A stretch of DNA of 64,000 nt from Budorcas taxicolor (GCF_023091745.1 NC_068912.1:53312567-53376566), one strand, 5' to 3'. Numbered from the stretch's first letter, positions 43,754-55,151 are shown. Numbers and translations: made by a program. The notes: generated from the letters alone by a model not told the origin.

Positions 43754-43770
43754 CACACACATATATATTA
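43712..43770. repeat. (CA)n microsatellite
   Basis: About 19 near-perfect ca units, then a tgca interruption and a ta end. Confidence 0.97.
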
Positions 43771-45021
43771 AGTACATGTTGAAATTAAGTACATGAGGTT
43801 TACATAGTGCCTAGAATATTCAAAGCTCTAAGAATATATGTCTCAACTTTTGTTGACATTATCTCATACCAAGAGGAGGAATCCAAAGCATCTATCTTTG
43901 AAAATGTCCACATCCAATTCAAAAAATGAGACATAACACAAAGTCAAATTTTGCCTTCTGGTAACCTGACAAGACGGAGAAAGTCTGACAACACATGAAA
44001 ACTTTTCCCTACATGCAGAGCTGTCATCAGTACTTCCCCACATTCCTAGTGACATATGGATGCTGCAGCGAATGCCAGAAATGTCAGTGACCAGAGCATG
44101 GACAGTGCCCTGTCCATAGTTAGTAGTTACTATATTTATTTTCACTTTGATCTGCTGTCAGCTCAGTCCTTCCAGATCCATATTCTATGAAAGAAGACTT
44201 TGAGTCTTCATTATTTTTCTCGCATCATCTGTTTTCAGGATGCAATGTAAATCTAACAGTTTTCTACTTTTAATGTTCCTACATTTTCTCTTTAGTCAGC
44301 ATAACGCTTTCCTACATCCTTTTCTGCCTTAACCTATTATAATTTTTCTGCAAGAACTCCTTGCGTCAATCTCTTCTTCCCAGGGTGCTCCCACACTGGC
44401 TCTTGGTCATTCTAAGCTGCTCTGGTCATCCTGAAAGAGACCAATCTTCTCGGTACCTCTGTGTGAACATTCAGAGAGCTCTTTGGAGTGTGATTCGTTT
44501 ATCAGTCAGGTCCTGATGGGGAGCACAAGACTCACTCAGCTGGGATTCTGAAGAAAGGTAAGGAAGGACTGTAGACAAAGCAGGTCAGGGAATCTAGTGA
44601 GGGGTGTTGAGGTGCCCAGGGCCAGAAACACTGGGAAGCCATTCCCACCATTGGGCTGAAGGGACACAGGAAGGAAATTGCATAACTGAAGCTTGGTGGG
44701 AGCTGGAGCCAGAGACGAGGGAGAGCAGCCTGCAGGAGCTGTAGTCTAGAAAGATACAACTCTGCCAGGCAGGCAGGTGGGGTGTCCCAGCCAGGGGATC
44801 AGCTGCCTGCAGCCTAGTGCAGCGAAGAAAAGGACAGAGATGAACTCACAGGTGAGGTGGGAAAGGGCAAGAAGAGAAGAACCAGCACAATGTATGTGAA
44901 AACACGTGTATCTAAACCTGTAAATGAAACTGCTCCCTGTCACCTGCACACCACAGGAAAACTCCATCCATACAACACTCTTTCTAGGGAAGTCTAAGGA
45001 GAGTCCTCCTTATTTGACTCT
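43771..45021. other. unassigned single-copy DNA
   Basis: No repeat was recognised. Overlapping minus frames at 44532-44967 show no domain. Confidence 0.45.
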
Positions 45022-45100
45022 GCTACTGCTGTGTGCATGCTCAGTCATGTCTGACTCTGTGTGACCCCACGGACTGTAGCCCACCAGGCGCCTCTGTCTG
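45022..45100 (-). mobile_element. Bov-A fragment
   Basis: 'Gctcagtcatgtctgactctg' and 'ggactgtagcccaccaggcgcctc': only the outer end of the unit is present. Confidence 0.85.
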
Positions 45101-45387
45101 GTCTTTATTGGTGTACTAGAAAGGAAAGGTCATCTTAATTTCTAAAGAAGGAAAGTAGCATAACCTCACCCATGATGGTGATTCTCTGAGGCCCCTAAGA
45201 TTTGTGCAATATCCTTCTCTTTTGGTTGCAGAAATATGTTAAGAAAATTTTCTATTAATCACTCCTGGACTAAAAATCGCAATGAATGAAGTATCCACAG
45301 ATTGTGCTTGTTTCTTTCAGATCCATGGCTATATTGTGGACTTTTTTTTAAGTGGACAAGTTTATGTGTTCCAATTCTAGGTATAAT

Positions 45388-45520
45388 GCAGTGGTCTCAA
45401 CCCTGTATACTCACCAGCATCACCTTCAGAACTTCAGAACTAGTACAAGATCCTGTGACCTACCCCAGAAATTCTCAATTGCGAATGATTAATTTAAAAC
45501 TGTGGGTGTATGATTAGGAG
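45388..45520 (+). mobile_element. MER5A-type relic
   Basis: 'Gcagtggtctcaaccctg', 'accagcatcaccttcagaac' and 'aagatcctgtgacctacccc' fit MER5A. Confidence 0.55.
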
Positions 45521-46029
45521 ATTTTATCCAGACCTCTTTGATCTATCAATAAAGGTTAACATCATTCTGTGTTATATCTTTTAGATATCTCCCATATTAG
45601 TCCCAAGATAATTTATTATTTGGAAATATCTACACAAGGGAAATAGAAGTCACCTTTCACATAATAATCATGCTCTTAAAAATAAATGAATTTAATTTAA
45701 TTAAAATTGTGATTTTTCACAGACAAAATTAAAATTAGCTTGTGGTTTAAGGGGAAGAGTGTGGAATTTCTTTAAAAGTTAAAATTATCAAACTAAAACT
45801 TGCCTGTATAGTTCTCCAAGCCCAGCTACAATTCCTGCAGAGAATAACCAGCACAGTGAGGTGATAAAGCACTAAGCCTTCATTCCTCAGCCTTTCCAAT
45901 AGAATCTTGCCATCCACCCAACCTATTCTGCTCACGTTATCTCTTTGATTTTATTGTTTGCTTAATCAGTTTAGCATATCTCATGTTCTGGATTTTTAAA
46001 AGCACTTATTTTTGTACACGTTGTATGTG
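45521..46029. other. unassigned AT-rich DNA
   Basis: No repeat or coding signal was recognised. Confidence 0.45.
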
Positions 46030-46140
46030 AACATTATGAAGTTAAAGATTGTGTCCTGTTCATTTCTACATTATCAGCCACAGTGCAAGTCTAGGTAGGT
46101 GTTCGCTGTATGTCTGCTGAGTTAACATGTTACTTTGAAA
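46030..46140 (+). mobile_element. L2 3'-end fragment
   Basis: 'Gattgtgtcctgttcatttct', 'cacagtgcaagtctaggtag' and 'gtgttcgctgtatgtctgctg' follow the L2 3' end. Confidence 0.6.
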
Positions 46141-46343
46141 ACAAATAAATGCATTTCTATGTAAAAAAAAATGTACCTGGTACTAATGATGCTTTATATT
46201 GACATATACCCACATTTCCCCTCATACCAACCTATGGTACCAGCCTCATCTCTTCTACTCCAGGCCCAAAGAAGAAAATCTAGATCTCAGATCCAAAGAG
46301 ATCATGCTTGAGTTAAACACTGAGGGCACCTAATGGGCTTCTT

Positions 46344-46600
46344 GGACTTCCCCGGCAGCTCAGCAGTAAAGAGTCCCCCTGCAATGCAGGAGACTTGCCG
46401 AAGATGCAGATTCAATCCCTGAATTGGGGCGATCCCCTGGAGAAGGAAATGGCAACCCACTCCAGTATTCTTGCCTGAGAAATTCCCTGGACTGCAGCCT
46501 GGCAACCTCCTCTGGGAAATCCCACGGACAGAGGAGCCTGGTGGACTACAGTGCATGGGACTGCAAAGAGCTGAACACAGCTGAGTGAGTCAACAACGAC
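46344..46600 (+). mobile_element. Bov-tA SINE with internal duplication and TSD
   Basis: The TSD aatgggcttctt (46332-46343) / aatggacttctt (46601-46612) bounds a copy longer than usual: an extra ~45 nt near 46470-46515 repeats the 'aattccctgg...aaatcccacgg' portion of the body. Confidence 0.95.
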
Positions 46601-46612
46601 AATGGACTTCTT

Positions 46613-47749
46613 ATCCAAAACTTCAGAAAACACTCTTTTTCAGACAAATGTTTATACTTATTCAGTGGACTTTCTTGAATTTTGTATGATTTATTGATTT
46701 TCTATTATTACTGAACCTCTCTACAGGTCTTTCCTGATCATAGACATCCCCTCATTTATTTTTAAGTCATTTTTAATGACAGTTTAAAGCCATGTACAAA
46801 ATGGAGAATATCATTTTTTAAAAAGAATTGCAGATAATAAATCTGATACTTAGAAACTTCAGTAAAAGAAGTATCTGGAAATGCACTCTTGAAATCATGT
46901 ACATGATGAAAAAGGACCGGAACTGATAAATTTTAATGCAGCTAGGCAAAAACCCAAGGCCTGTCACACCAGCTGGTCATTCGTGCTTTAGCCATTAAAA
47001 GTGGCCTTTTTTGTGGCTAACAACAGAAATGTCGGTCAATCAGGCACAGCTGTAGGTCTGGGCTTGGAGCCCGCTCTCAACCTTCCCTCCTCCCTCTCTT
47101 TCCCCCAGGCTAGGATGGAATGAAAGGGTCAGGACTGGCAGTAGGCACAGAGAAAGGGAAACCAAGATGCTTAAATCCAGATGAGAGATTGACTGCTGCA
47201 ACATCTCAGGCCTTAGCCCATTAGGTAAAGTTTAACCTTTGCAAAACAGGTCACTTGGCAAAAATGGATGGAAAATACAAACTTCAGGTTGAAAGACGCA
47301 GAGGAGGCGAGGGGAGATGCTCCGCTGCATATGGCGTTCCATTAATAGGTATCACACTCCATAATGGGAACATTTTTATACAAATGTGTTCTTTGGAATC
47401 CAGCCAAGAGCAGGGCACCCTAGTGAAATCACAATGCACAGCTAATGAGCTATTTTTGGTGAATTTGGCACTAGAGACTAATAGAACCAATTTGTCCCCA
47501 AAATGTTAAATCATTTAGCGCTTCTTTGGAGGTGCTAAGTGCATCTAGAACTTTTCGGGCTGTCAATAAAAATTACAGACTACTCCAAAGCCTTCGGTCT
47601 TGGCTTGCAACCCTTTATCCTTGGATTAGAGGGCTGCTGGGCACCCGAGGAGGCTACAAGCAATGCCTGCTAGCTGCAGGAAGCAAGTGGCTGGGCTCAG
47701 CCTGACTAATGAGAGACTAAAGAGATCATGAGCATTTTTATCATCCATG
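46613..47749. other. single-copy DNA; candidate conserved noncoding stretch at 46930-47600
   Basis: No repeat was recognised. 47240-47600 has TAAT-rich and Sox/Hox-like words (attaatagg, gctaatgagc, gtcaataaaaattac). See findings. Confidence 0.4.
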
Positions 47750-48765
47750 CTGTCAACCCACAGTTCCACTATAATCACCCAATCATCTTCATATCCTCCC
47801 CACACTCTGCCTCCACTAATTTCCTTTCACGGCACTGCCATCCTTCCAGGCCCATAATTTTAGGAATTTGACTTCTCTATCACATTTACCATTTCCCCTT
47901 GTATTTCCCCTGCATTCCCTCTATACCAGCTCTCAGTCCTACCCCTGGATTTCTAAAGTTGCCTACTGAAACTCCCTTCCAGCAGCCTCCCTCACTTACA
48001 GCCATCCTGCATACTGATAGAAGATGAATCCTCATTAACTAACACTCTCAAAAAGTTACTTACCTATTGGAAAACTTTCAGTGGCTCCCCAGTACCCACC
48101 ACGTTGAGTCTAGATTCAGCCACCTGACTTTCAAAGCCCTTTATAAGATGACCCCATTCAACTGAGATGGCCTTATTTCCCACAAGCTATCTTATCCTGC
48201 TTGGCTCAAGAGAATCATTAGCCATCATTAAATAAATAAATCCCTGCTACTGCTCACCCTGGAGAACACTACAAAGAGTGAGCAAGTTACACAGAGCTAC
48301 CAGTGTGAGAAACAGTAAAAATCCAAAAACAAAACCTGCAGTATACAGCATCTGCCTTTGTGAATTACATTTTGGAGGTTAAAAATGCCATTCATTTTCT
48401 TGGTCTATGACCCACTCACCCTATTCCCACAAAGAAGCCCCTCTTCCTATAAACACAAATTTGCTGCAAACCTACCAAACTATTTTTTATGCTGCAGTAA
48501 CAAATAAAACAATTTCACTACAATGACCAATTGCCCAACACACACCCTCTGCTCTCCTTAGAGTCCTCTGCTCACCTGCACTCATGCCTCCTCTTTGCCT
48601 TCACATCTGCTTTGCCTTTCTCAGAGTGCTCCCTCTTCTCTACTCCATCCACTCAAATCCCACTCTGTAAGGCTTAGTCCTAGTTCTAATCTCCCCCTGC
48701 TCAAGTATGGCTGCCCTTACTAAAGACCCAGTTCTCCAGGAGTGTATCCTTGGAAGTAATATACC
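47750..48765 (+). mobile_element. L2-type LINE fragments
   Basis: 'Ctttcagtggctccccagta', 'ctttcaaagccctttataaga', 'tttgccttcacatctgctttgcc' and 'actcaaatcccactctgtaag' occur in L2-like order, with diverged or unrelated DNA at ~48270-48530. Confidence 0.5.
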
Positions 48766-48868
48766 ATGTTATTTTATATAAGGACTTGAGCATCTTCAGG
48801 TTTTAATATCCCTGGGGGTGTTGGAACCAATCTCCCAGCGATGTGAGAGATAACTGCACAATATTATT
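48766..48868 (+). mobile_element. MER2-like Tigger DNA-transposon end
   Basis: 'Ttttatataaggacttgagc', 'gttggaaccaatctccc' and 'gagataactgc' resemble the terminal part of a Tigger-derived MER2-type element. Confidence 0.55.
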
Positions 48869-49204
48869 TACTACTCAAGTTTAGTATTCTGTCTAGCACT
48901 CATTGCTGATTACTTTAGGGGAGTCTTTCTTGCTTCTAAAGCTATGGTTCCAGTAGGTGCAAAATAAATACCTTTGGATTCATTGATACATTCATGCTTT
49001 AATTCTTTCCCTGTAGTGCCTAAAATGGTGCTAAGCATACAGCAGGGGCTCAAAAAGTCTAGCTAATCAATAATTGGTCACTTTCATGGAGGATTTTTCT
49101 TAGTCTACTCCAGATATCAGGTTGGAACTTTCTCTAATCTAATAGTATGGTTACTATGTTAAAGAAGACTAACCACCTTACAAAAATCTGTGTGCCCTCA
49201 AAAA
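48869..49204. other. L2-like tails and unassigned DNA
   Basis: Phrases like 'gtaggtgcaaaataaatac' and 'taagcatacagcaggggctca' suggest two worn L2 3' ends; not resolved further. Confidence 0.35.
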
Positions 49205-49299
49205 TCTGAATCCACCTGCAGTGCAGAAGATGCCGGTTCAATTCCTGGGTCAGGAAGATCCCCTGGAGGAGGGATAGGTTACCCACTCCAGTATTCTTG
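49205..49299 (+). mobile_element. Bov-tA SINE, partial (first of a tandem pair)
   Basis: Starts inside the tRNA-like head ('cacctgcagtgcagaagatg') and stops at 'ccactccagtattctt', where a full Bov-tA begins without spacer. Confidence 0.92.
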
Positions 49300-49490
49300 G
49301 GCTTCCCTGGTGGCTCAGCTGGTATAGAATCCGCCTGCAATGCAGGAGACCTGGGTTCGATCCCTGGTTTGGGAAGATCCCCTGGAGAAGAGAAAGGCTA
49401 CCCACTCCAGTATTCTTGCCTGGAGAATTCCATGGACTATTCCATGGGGTCGCGAAGAGTCAGAGATGACTAAGTGACTTTCATTTCCCT
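49300..49490 (+). mobile_element. Bov-tA SINE (second of the pair)
   Basis: A close consensus match with an intact B box, ggttcgatccc, at 49354-49364, ending 'gatgactaagtgactttcat'. Slightly shortened at 'ccatggactattccatggg'. Confidence 0.97.
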
Positions 49491-50409
49491 CATAAGGAAT
49501 TGTCTCTGAGCAGCAGTTCCTCAGGCAGGCAGGACATTTTCCAGTTTCCTTGCATCTAAATGAAGCCATTAAGTAGTCTTTACCAACAGAATGTGAGCCA
49601 CGGTTATTTCTGGGCTAAGGTGGCTAAGAAGTGAACGTGCTTTCTCCTCTTTCTCTCCTCCCAGCTGCCACCTGGATGAATATCTCTCAAGGTTGTAGAG
49701 GATGGTGGGGCCAGATGTTGGAAGGAACTGGGTCCTTGAATCACCACATGAAGGAAGCTTCCTGCCAATTGCATTGGGCTGTTACCTTGGAGAAAGACTT
49801 TTTTGTGTTTAGTTACTGAAAATCTGAGGTTTGTTACAGTTAACTAATCCACTTACCTGCCTCTGAATGAGTGAAATCGCCACTGAGGGGAAGAGCAGTT
49901 CAAGATGAGAAGCAATTAAATTCTCATGCATTAATACATGATGGGTTATCAAGGTGAAGGCTAATTGGCTTCCAAAGTGTGCCTCTGTACATTTAATGAG
50001 GAATTCAGGCGTGTTCCCCCAGTCCTAACAAAATGACTTTATTGTATTTTGTAATACACCCAAGCCCCTTGTTACAAATATTATCTGAAGCTGCCTGTAT
50101 CTCCTATCACCAGCCCAAACCACTTCCTAAACTGCCTATGTAATTGCTGCTAGGCAGCTTTGCCAGATAGTCCCCAGAACCCCCAAACTCAGAATCTCCA
50201 ATACTGATCTCATCTACCTCTCCCATGCAGCTCTACCACATTCTTCCTTCCACGGAATTTGCTGTTGAAGTTAGTAGCAATCCAAGTGTCATACATTTCT
50301 CATCTCCCACATGCAACAAATCACCAGATGTTGCCTATTTCCCTTCCTCAAAATCCCACACCCTCCCTTGTTCTCTTCCCCCACTGCCACTTCTGGGGTC
50401 AGGCTCAAA
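49491..50409. other. single-copy DNA; candidate conserved stretch at 49850-50110
   Basis: No clear repeat up to ~50200; 50200-50409 is pyrimidine-rich and may already belong to the L2-like repeat that follows. Confidence 0.4.
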
Positions 50410-51061
50410 TCATCTCTTTCCTGAACTGTCACCATAGCCTCCTAACTGCTCTCTTCTCTAACCCAGTGGGTGGCTATCTTTTGCAGGGTATGATCATCAC
50501 ACGGGGACCTTGTAAAATATGCAGATTCATGAGAGCCAGCCCTGAGTTTCTGATTACTGAGCTTAGATGGGGCCTGGTAAGGTGACCCTGAAGTTGGTGG
50601 TCCATAGACTATATTGTTATTTTTAGTCTAGAATCTACACTGCCACTGGTATTATTTTTTCCATCACTCAGTTCTGATTTTGCTCAACTGTACAAATTCT
50701 CCAAAGGCTATATGGTAAAAATCTAAACTTTTTGAATGTGCTTCAAAACCCTTTGTGAGTTGGTTTCTCCCTATCCACTAGCCTTAACAACCACCCCCCC
50801 CTCCCCCACTGCTTCTCCACCTAACCACTGATTCTCTAATAATTTTGTTCATCCACCTCTATAACTTTGCATGTTGTCTTATCTCTACCTGCTAGCTACC
50901 CCCCAACATGCCACCTGGAAAATTCCTATTTCTTGTTCAAGTCTCAGTTCCAACAGTAACTTCTCTGGACAATGGGCCTTGACGCCCACAAACACACTTG
51001 GATCTTTCTACTCTTGTGCTCCTTCTAAGTAGTCTACCTACCTCTGCCATAGCAATAATTT
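50410..51061 (+). mobile_element. L2-type LINE fragments split by MER5A
   Basis: 'Tgtcaccatagcctcctaac' before and 'caaaaccctttgtgagttgg', 'caagtctcagttccaacag', 'gtagtctacctacctctgcc' after the MER5A relic (50465-50615) follow L2-type wording. Confidence 0.5.
50465..50615 (+). mobile_element. MER5A-type relic
   Basis: 'Acggggaccttgtaaaatatg', 'ctgagtttctgattactgag' and 'gttggtggtccatagac' match MER5A/B. Confidence 0.6.
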
Positions 51062-51074
51062 GCCGTGGTCTTTT

Positions 51075-51356
51075 TTTTTTATTTTTTTTTTGTATGAATT
51101 TCTATCAATATATTTTGGATGGGAAGATCCTATTTAGTCTATATATGAGGTGAGGTGAAGCTCAGTCATGTCCGACTCTTTGCGACCCTGTGGACTGTAA
51201 CCTACTAGGCTTCTCTGTCCATGGGATTCTCCAGGCAAGAATACTGGAGTGGATTGCCATTTCCTTCTCCAGGGGATCTTCCCGACCCAGGGATCGAACC
51301 CAGGTCTCCCACATTGGAGGCAGACGCTTTAACCTCTGAGCCACAAGGGAAGCCCA
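51075..51356 (-). mobile_element. Bov-tA SINE plus apparent 3' transduced flank and A tail
   Basis: The duplication gccgtggtctttt (51062-51074) / gccatggtctttt (51357-51369) bounds the insertion. On the minus strand it consists of a full Bov-tA (51356-~51150), ~50 nt of non-SINE sequence, then an A-rich tail (T runs at 51075-51091 on the plus strand). The B box is intact (ggatcgaacc at 51291-51300, reverse). Confidence 0.9.
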
Positions 51357-51474
51357 GCCATGGTCTTTTGGATGCACATTTATCTTCCCACTATAGTAGA
51401 AACTTCTTCAGAGAATGGGCCAAATCTTTTTATATGCATATTCACAGTACTCAAATATTGCTCAAGGAAATAAT

Positions 51475-52440
51475 AAATTATAATAGATCTAAATATAAGA
51501 GCTAAACTATACTACAAAACTTAGAAGAACACATAGAAGAAAAACTTGACAGCCCAAGTATTCTCAGGCAAAGGGAAAATTTTCATAGACAAAGAATTCT
51601 TAGATATTATAACAAAAGTATGACCTATAAACAGGGAAAATAGTAGATTTGTCTTCATCGAAAGTAAAAGTTTTGGGGTCTGACATCATTAAGAAAATGA
51701 AAAGACAAGCCACAAACTGGGAGAAGATATTTGCAAATTATATTCTGATAGAGCCTGTATCCAGACTATATAAAGAATTCTTACAATTCAATTCAATCAA
51801 TAATAGGAAAACAAAAAACTCATTTTAAAATAGGCAAAATATTTTACAGACATTTCACCAAAGAAGACAAATGAATGACCACAGAGAAAAATGTTCAATG
51901 TCATTAGTCATTGGATAAATAAAAATTAGACCCTCAATGAAATATCATGTCACTTTCATTAGAAAAACTGTAATAGAAAAGACAAAATGGGATCAATCCA
52001 AGTATCCATTAACTGGTGACCAGATAAACAAAATTAGATTGTGGTGATGGTAGCACAAGACTGTAAATTTACAACAAAGTATTATTGCCCCTGCTGCTAA
52101 GCTACTAAGTCACTTCAATCGTGTCCGACTCTGTACGACCCCATAGATGGCAGCCCACCCGGCTCCCCCGTCCCTGGGATTCTCCAGGCAAGAATGCTGG
52201 AGTGGGTTGCCATTTCCTTCTCCAGTGCATGAAAGTAGAAATTGGAAGTGAAGTCGTTCAGTTGTGTACAACCCTCAGCGACCCCATGGACTGCAGCCTT
52301 CCAGGCTCCTCTGTCCATGGGATTTTCTAGGCAAGAGTACTGGAGTGGGGTGCCATTGCCTTCTCCGTTATTGCCCCTAAACAGGTGAATTTTATGATAT
52401 GCAAACTGTACCTCAACGAGTTATTTTAAATAAAGAATAA
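51475..52440 (+). mobile_element. L1M LINE, ORF2 C-terminus and 3' end
   Basis: 'Gagaagatatttgcaaatta', 'ctatataaagaattcttaca', 'catttcaccaaagaagac', 'tcattagtcattgg', 'gattgtggtgatggtagcac' and, after the BOV-A2, 'aggtgaattttatgatatgc' are in L1M order. It ends near 'attttaaataaag'. Confidence 0.82.
52093..52367 (-). mobile_element. BOV-A2 SINE (dimer) inserted in L1M, with TSD
   Basis: Two Bov-A monomers in antisense: 'aatcgtgtccgactctgtac' ... 'ccttctccagtgcatgaaag', then 'cgttcagttgtgtacaacc' ... 'gtactggagtggggtgcc'. Exact TSD ttattgcccct at 52082-52092 and 52368-52378. Confidence 0.97.
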
Positions 52441-52489
52441 ATGATTGTTTTTCATGTGTATAGATATGGCTAATACCACTAAAATGACA

Positions 52490-52700
52490 ATGTACATTTA
52501 TGTACCTGCCATGTGCCAGGCAGTGAGCTGTCACTTTCTACATGTTATCTATGTATCTATTTAATCATCACAGTAATGCTATTGGTTGACACTATTATTT
52601 TCCCCATTTTGCAGATGAGAAACCTGAGGCACAGAGAAGTTAATTAACAACTTGTCCAGTGTCACATACCTGAGAAACGGTGGGCCTGCAAATATTGGAA
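52490..52700 (-). mobile_element. MIR SINE
   Basis: Antisense MIR: 'catgtgccaggcagtgagc', 'cccattttgcagatgagaaa', 'cctgaggcacagagaagtta', 'cttgtccagtgtcacata'. Confidence 0.9.
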
Positions 52701-54514
52701 GAAAATGAAATTGCCAAATCACAGCATTTGTTATAGCAAAAAAATCCATGTTATTCAAATAATAATAGAAATAAACAATGTTTGGATTGCTTATTCTTTT
52801 TCCCTTTTAGTTACACACTGGAACCAAAATTATATAGAAGACCCAAAACTATCATTTGTTTCTTCTTGCCCATCATTTTCACTGGGTAAAACTGACATTT
52901 CTGCCTAAACACTACTATGGAAAGGCAGGATTCTATAGCAACACTATTGTACATCATCAAAACCAAGCCTTACTCATCTTCATTCTACTCTAGTCTATGG
53001 ATCCAGGTCCTTTTGAACACAGAAGGGAGTAAAAGGTGCCAACACCTCAGATTCAGTCAAAGCAAAGCGTCTCACTTGGCATTCAGGAAGACCAGCTTCA
53101 CACTCCTGTACTCACCTGTGTGCAAACATTGCTCCAGAGAGGCCTCTGCTTCGCATTGTCATTTGCAAATCCTCCACTAACCTGTGCCTTACCATAAGCT
53201 GTATACATATTGGTACAGAAAATGGCCACTGGAGTCCAAGTTTATGCTCCTTATGCGTAGTAAAAATTGTATTTAAGTAAAGAAATCTGTTGATGAAATC
53301 TAAGCTCAAATATGCTATACGTATTACTCTGAAAATGGACAGAAAAAGGTATTTAAGTTATAGGAAACCGCTATAATTTTATATGGAAAGCAGTAAATTT
53401 GGGTTTGTGTCATACCGTGCTGCACATTATCAAATCACAATGTAGTCAGTCCGAGTCAAGTCACGTGAGTGCCATGATGTGAATAAAGACACAAGGTCTT
53501 GCCTGAAAATAAAAGAAAAAGAGACTTCTGAGACAATTCTGCTAAAGGGTGCCTGACTCAAATTTACAGTGGATTGAATCATTTAAGTTCTGACATTATT
53601 GAAGATAATTTGTGCAAGCCCAAAACAAGATTTCTTTCCTTATTCCACCCTCTGTTTTCACATCCTACCCTCCAGATTGTAAGTACTGGCTCTTCTTGGC
53701 TGAGGTTGAATCAATCATTTTCATTACTTCACTGCAATTCTTAAGACAATCGCAGCAAACAAAAAATAGAATTTGAGTTGCTGATGTTTAATTATTGATG
53801 TGGCCTTTTTAAAACACATTTGGTTCTCAGAACTGTGCTCCATCTCTCATTGGTTCCATTCTGTTTGTTCTTGGCCTCTGTGTTCCTTTTCGATTTTCTG
53901 CAGGTTAGCAAGCGCTGCATCGTCTGCTTTTGAAATGTGTCTTTAGGCATGCTTTTGTTTGACAAGGAATGCCAAGGCTGAGCTGACAAACTCTGTTTGA
54001 AAATCTTTTTCCAGGTATACAAGATCAGTGAGCCTGTTCAATGTATTCTGTGATTAGAATTTTTCTTCAGATATTTATATCAACATTTCAGTTTTAGGGA
54101 GAGATGTTTTCAGAGCCTACCTGTCGGATGAAACTTATGAAAGGTAAGGAACTCTATCATTTATATATTCAAATGCAGAAATACATTTGTGGTAGAGCTG
54201 ACATCCTCCATACTTCCCCCTATCCCTCGTGTGACTCAAAAGGAAGGACATAGGTTACAAGCTTCAGTCACCCCTCCTCCCACATGCAGGAGCAAACATC
54301 TCCCTTGGAGTTCTCACCCTCAAACTACAGGATCTCAGGATTTAACTGGGAAAGATTTAGAAGGTTTTTATCATAAGCGTTCATTTCCTTCAAGCTTTCT
54401 CTTTGAGGGTAGGGGAAATGGGGGCAACAGTGGAAGAAAACCCAGCTACTGAAGGAAAATATGCCTCTATAAATGTATGCACTAAGAATATGACCTCCCA
54501 ATGTGTGTGTGCAC
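52701..54514. other. single-copy DNA; candidate conserved stretch at 53780-54070
   Basis: No repeat was recognised across 1.8 kb. Minus frame 53792-54022 (76 codons) has no domain. Confidence 0.45.
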
Positions 54515-54722
54515 GTGTGTGCCCAGTTGCTAACTCATGTCTGACTCTTTGTGACCCTATGGACTGTAGCCTGCCAGCCTTCTCTGTCCATGGCAAGAAT
54601 ACTGGAGCAGGTTGCCATTTCCTCCTCCAGAGGTTCTCCTGATCCAGGGATCAAAACTGTGTCTCTTGTGTCTCCTGCATTGGCAGGCAGATTCTTTACC
54701 ACTGTGCCACCTGGAAAGCCCC
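54515..54722 (-). mobile_element. Bov-tA SINE
   Basis: Antisense; the 'gggattctcc' segment before 'aggcaagaatactgg' is deleted. Ends 'gtgccacctggaaagccc'. Confidence 0.92.
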
Positions 54723-54877
54723 CATAGAAGTTTTTAAATTACAGGGTTTTTTTAATCAAAAACACTAAGCTTTGGTATCCAATTCAGTTCAGCGAATATT
54801 CATTTTATTCTCCTGATGTATTTAAAGGCACAACACATTTTACCTTATAAATATAGAAAATATTATTTCAAAGTATG

Positions 54878-54977
54878 TTGCTGTTATTCAGTTGCCAAGT
54901 GGTATTCGACTCTTCGAGACCCCATGGACTGCAGCACACCAAGCTTCCCTGTCCCTCATCATCTCCTAGAGTTTGCC
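54878..54977 (-). mobile_element. Short BovB 3' end with TSD
   Basis: Only ~100 nt of the older-subfamily BovB 3' end ('gccaagtggtattcgactc', 'ctgcagcacaccaagcttcc'). Perfect TSD caaagtatg at 54869-54877 and 54978-54986. Confidence 0.9.
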
Positions 54978-54986
54978 CAAAGTATG

Positions 54987-55141
54987 CTGCTGCTGCTGCT
55001 AAGTCACTTCAATCATGTTCAACTCTGTGCGACCCCATAGATGGCAGCCCACCAGGCTTCCCTGTCCCTGGGATTCTCCAGGCAAGAACACTGGAGTGGG
55101 CTGCCATTTCCTTCTCCAATGCATGAAAGTGAAAAGTGAAA
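54987..55141 (-). mobile_element. BOV-A2 SINE inserted at the BovB 3' target duplication
   Basis: (ctg)n start, 'taagtcacttcaatcatgttc', 'ccaggcaagaacactgg' and 'catgaaagtgaaaagtgaaa'. A further aaagtat follows at 55144-55150, so the same target word is present three times. Confidence 0.93.
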
Positions 55142-55151
55142 GTAAAGTATA

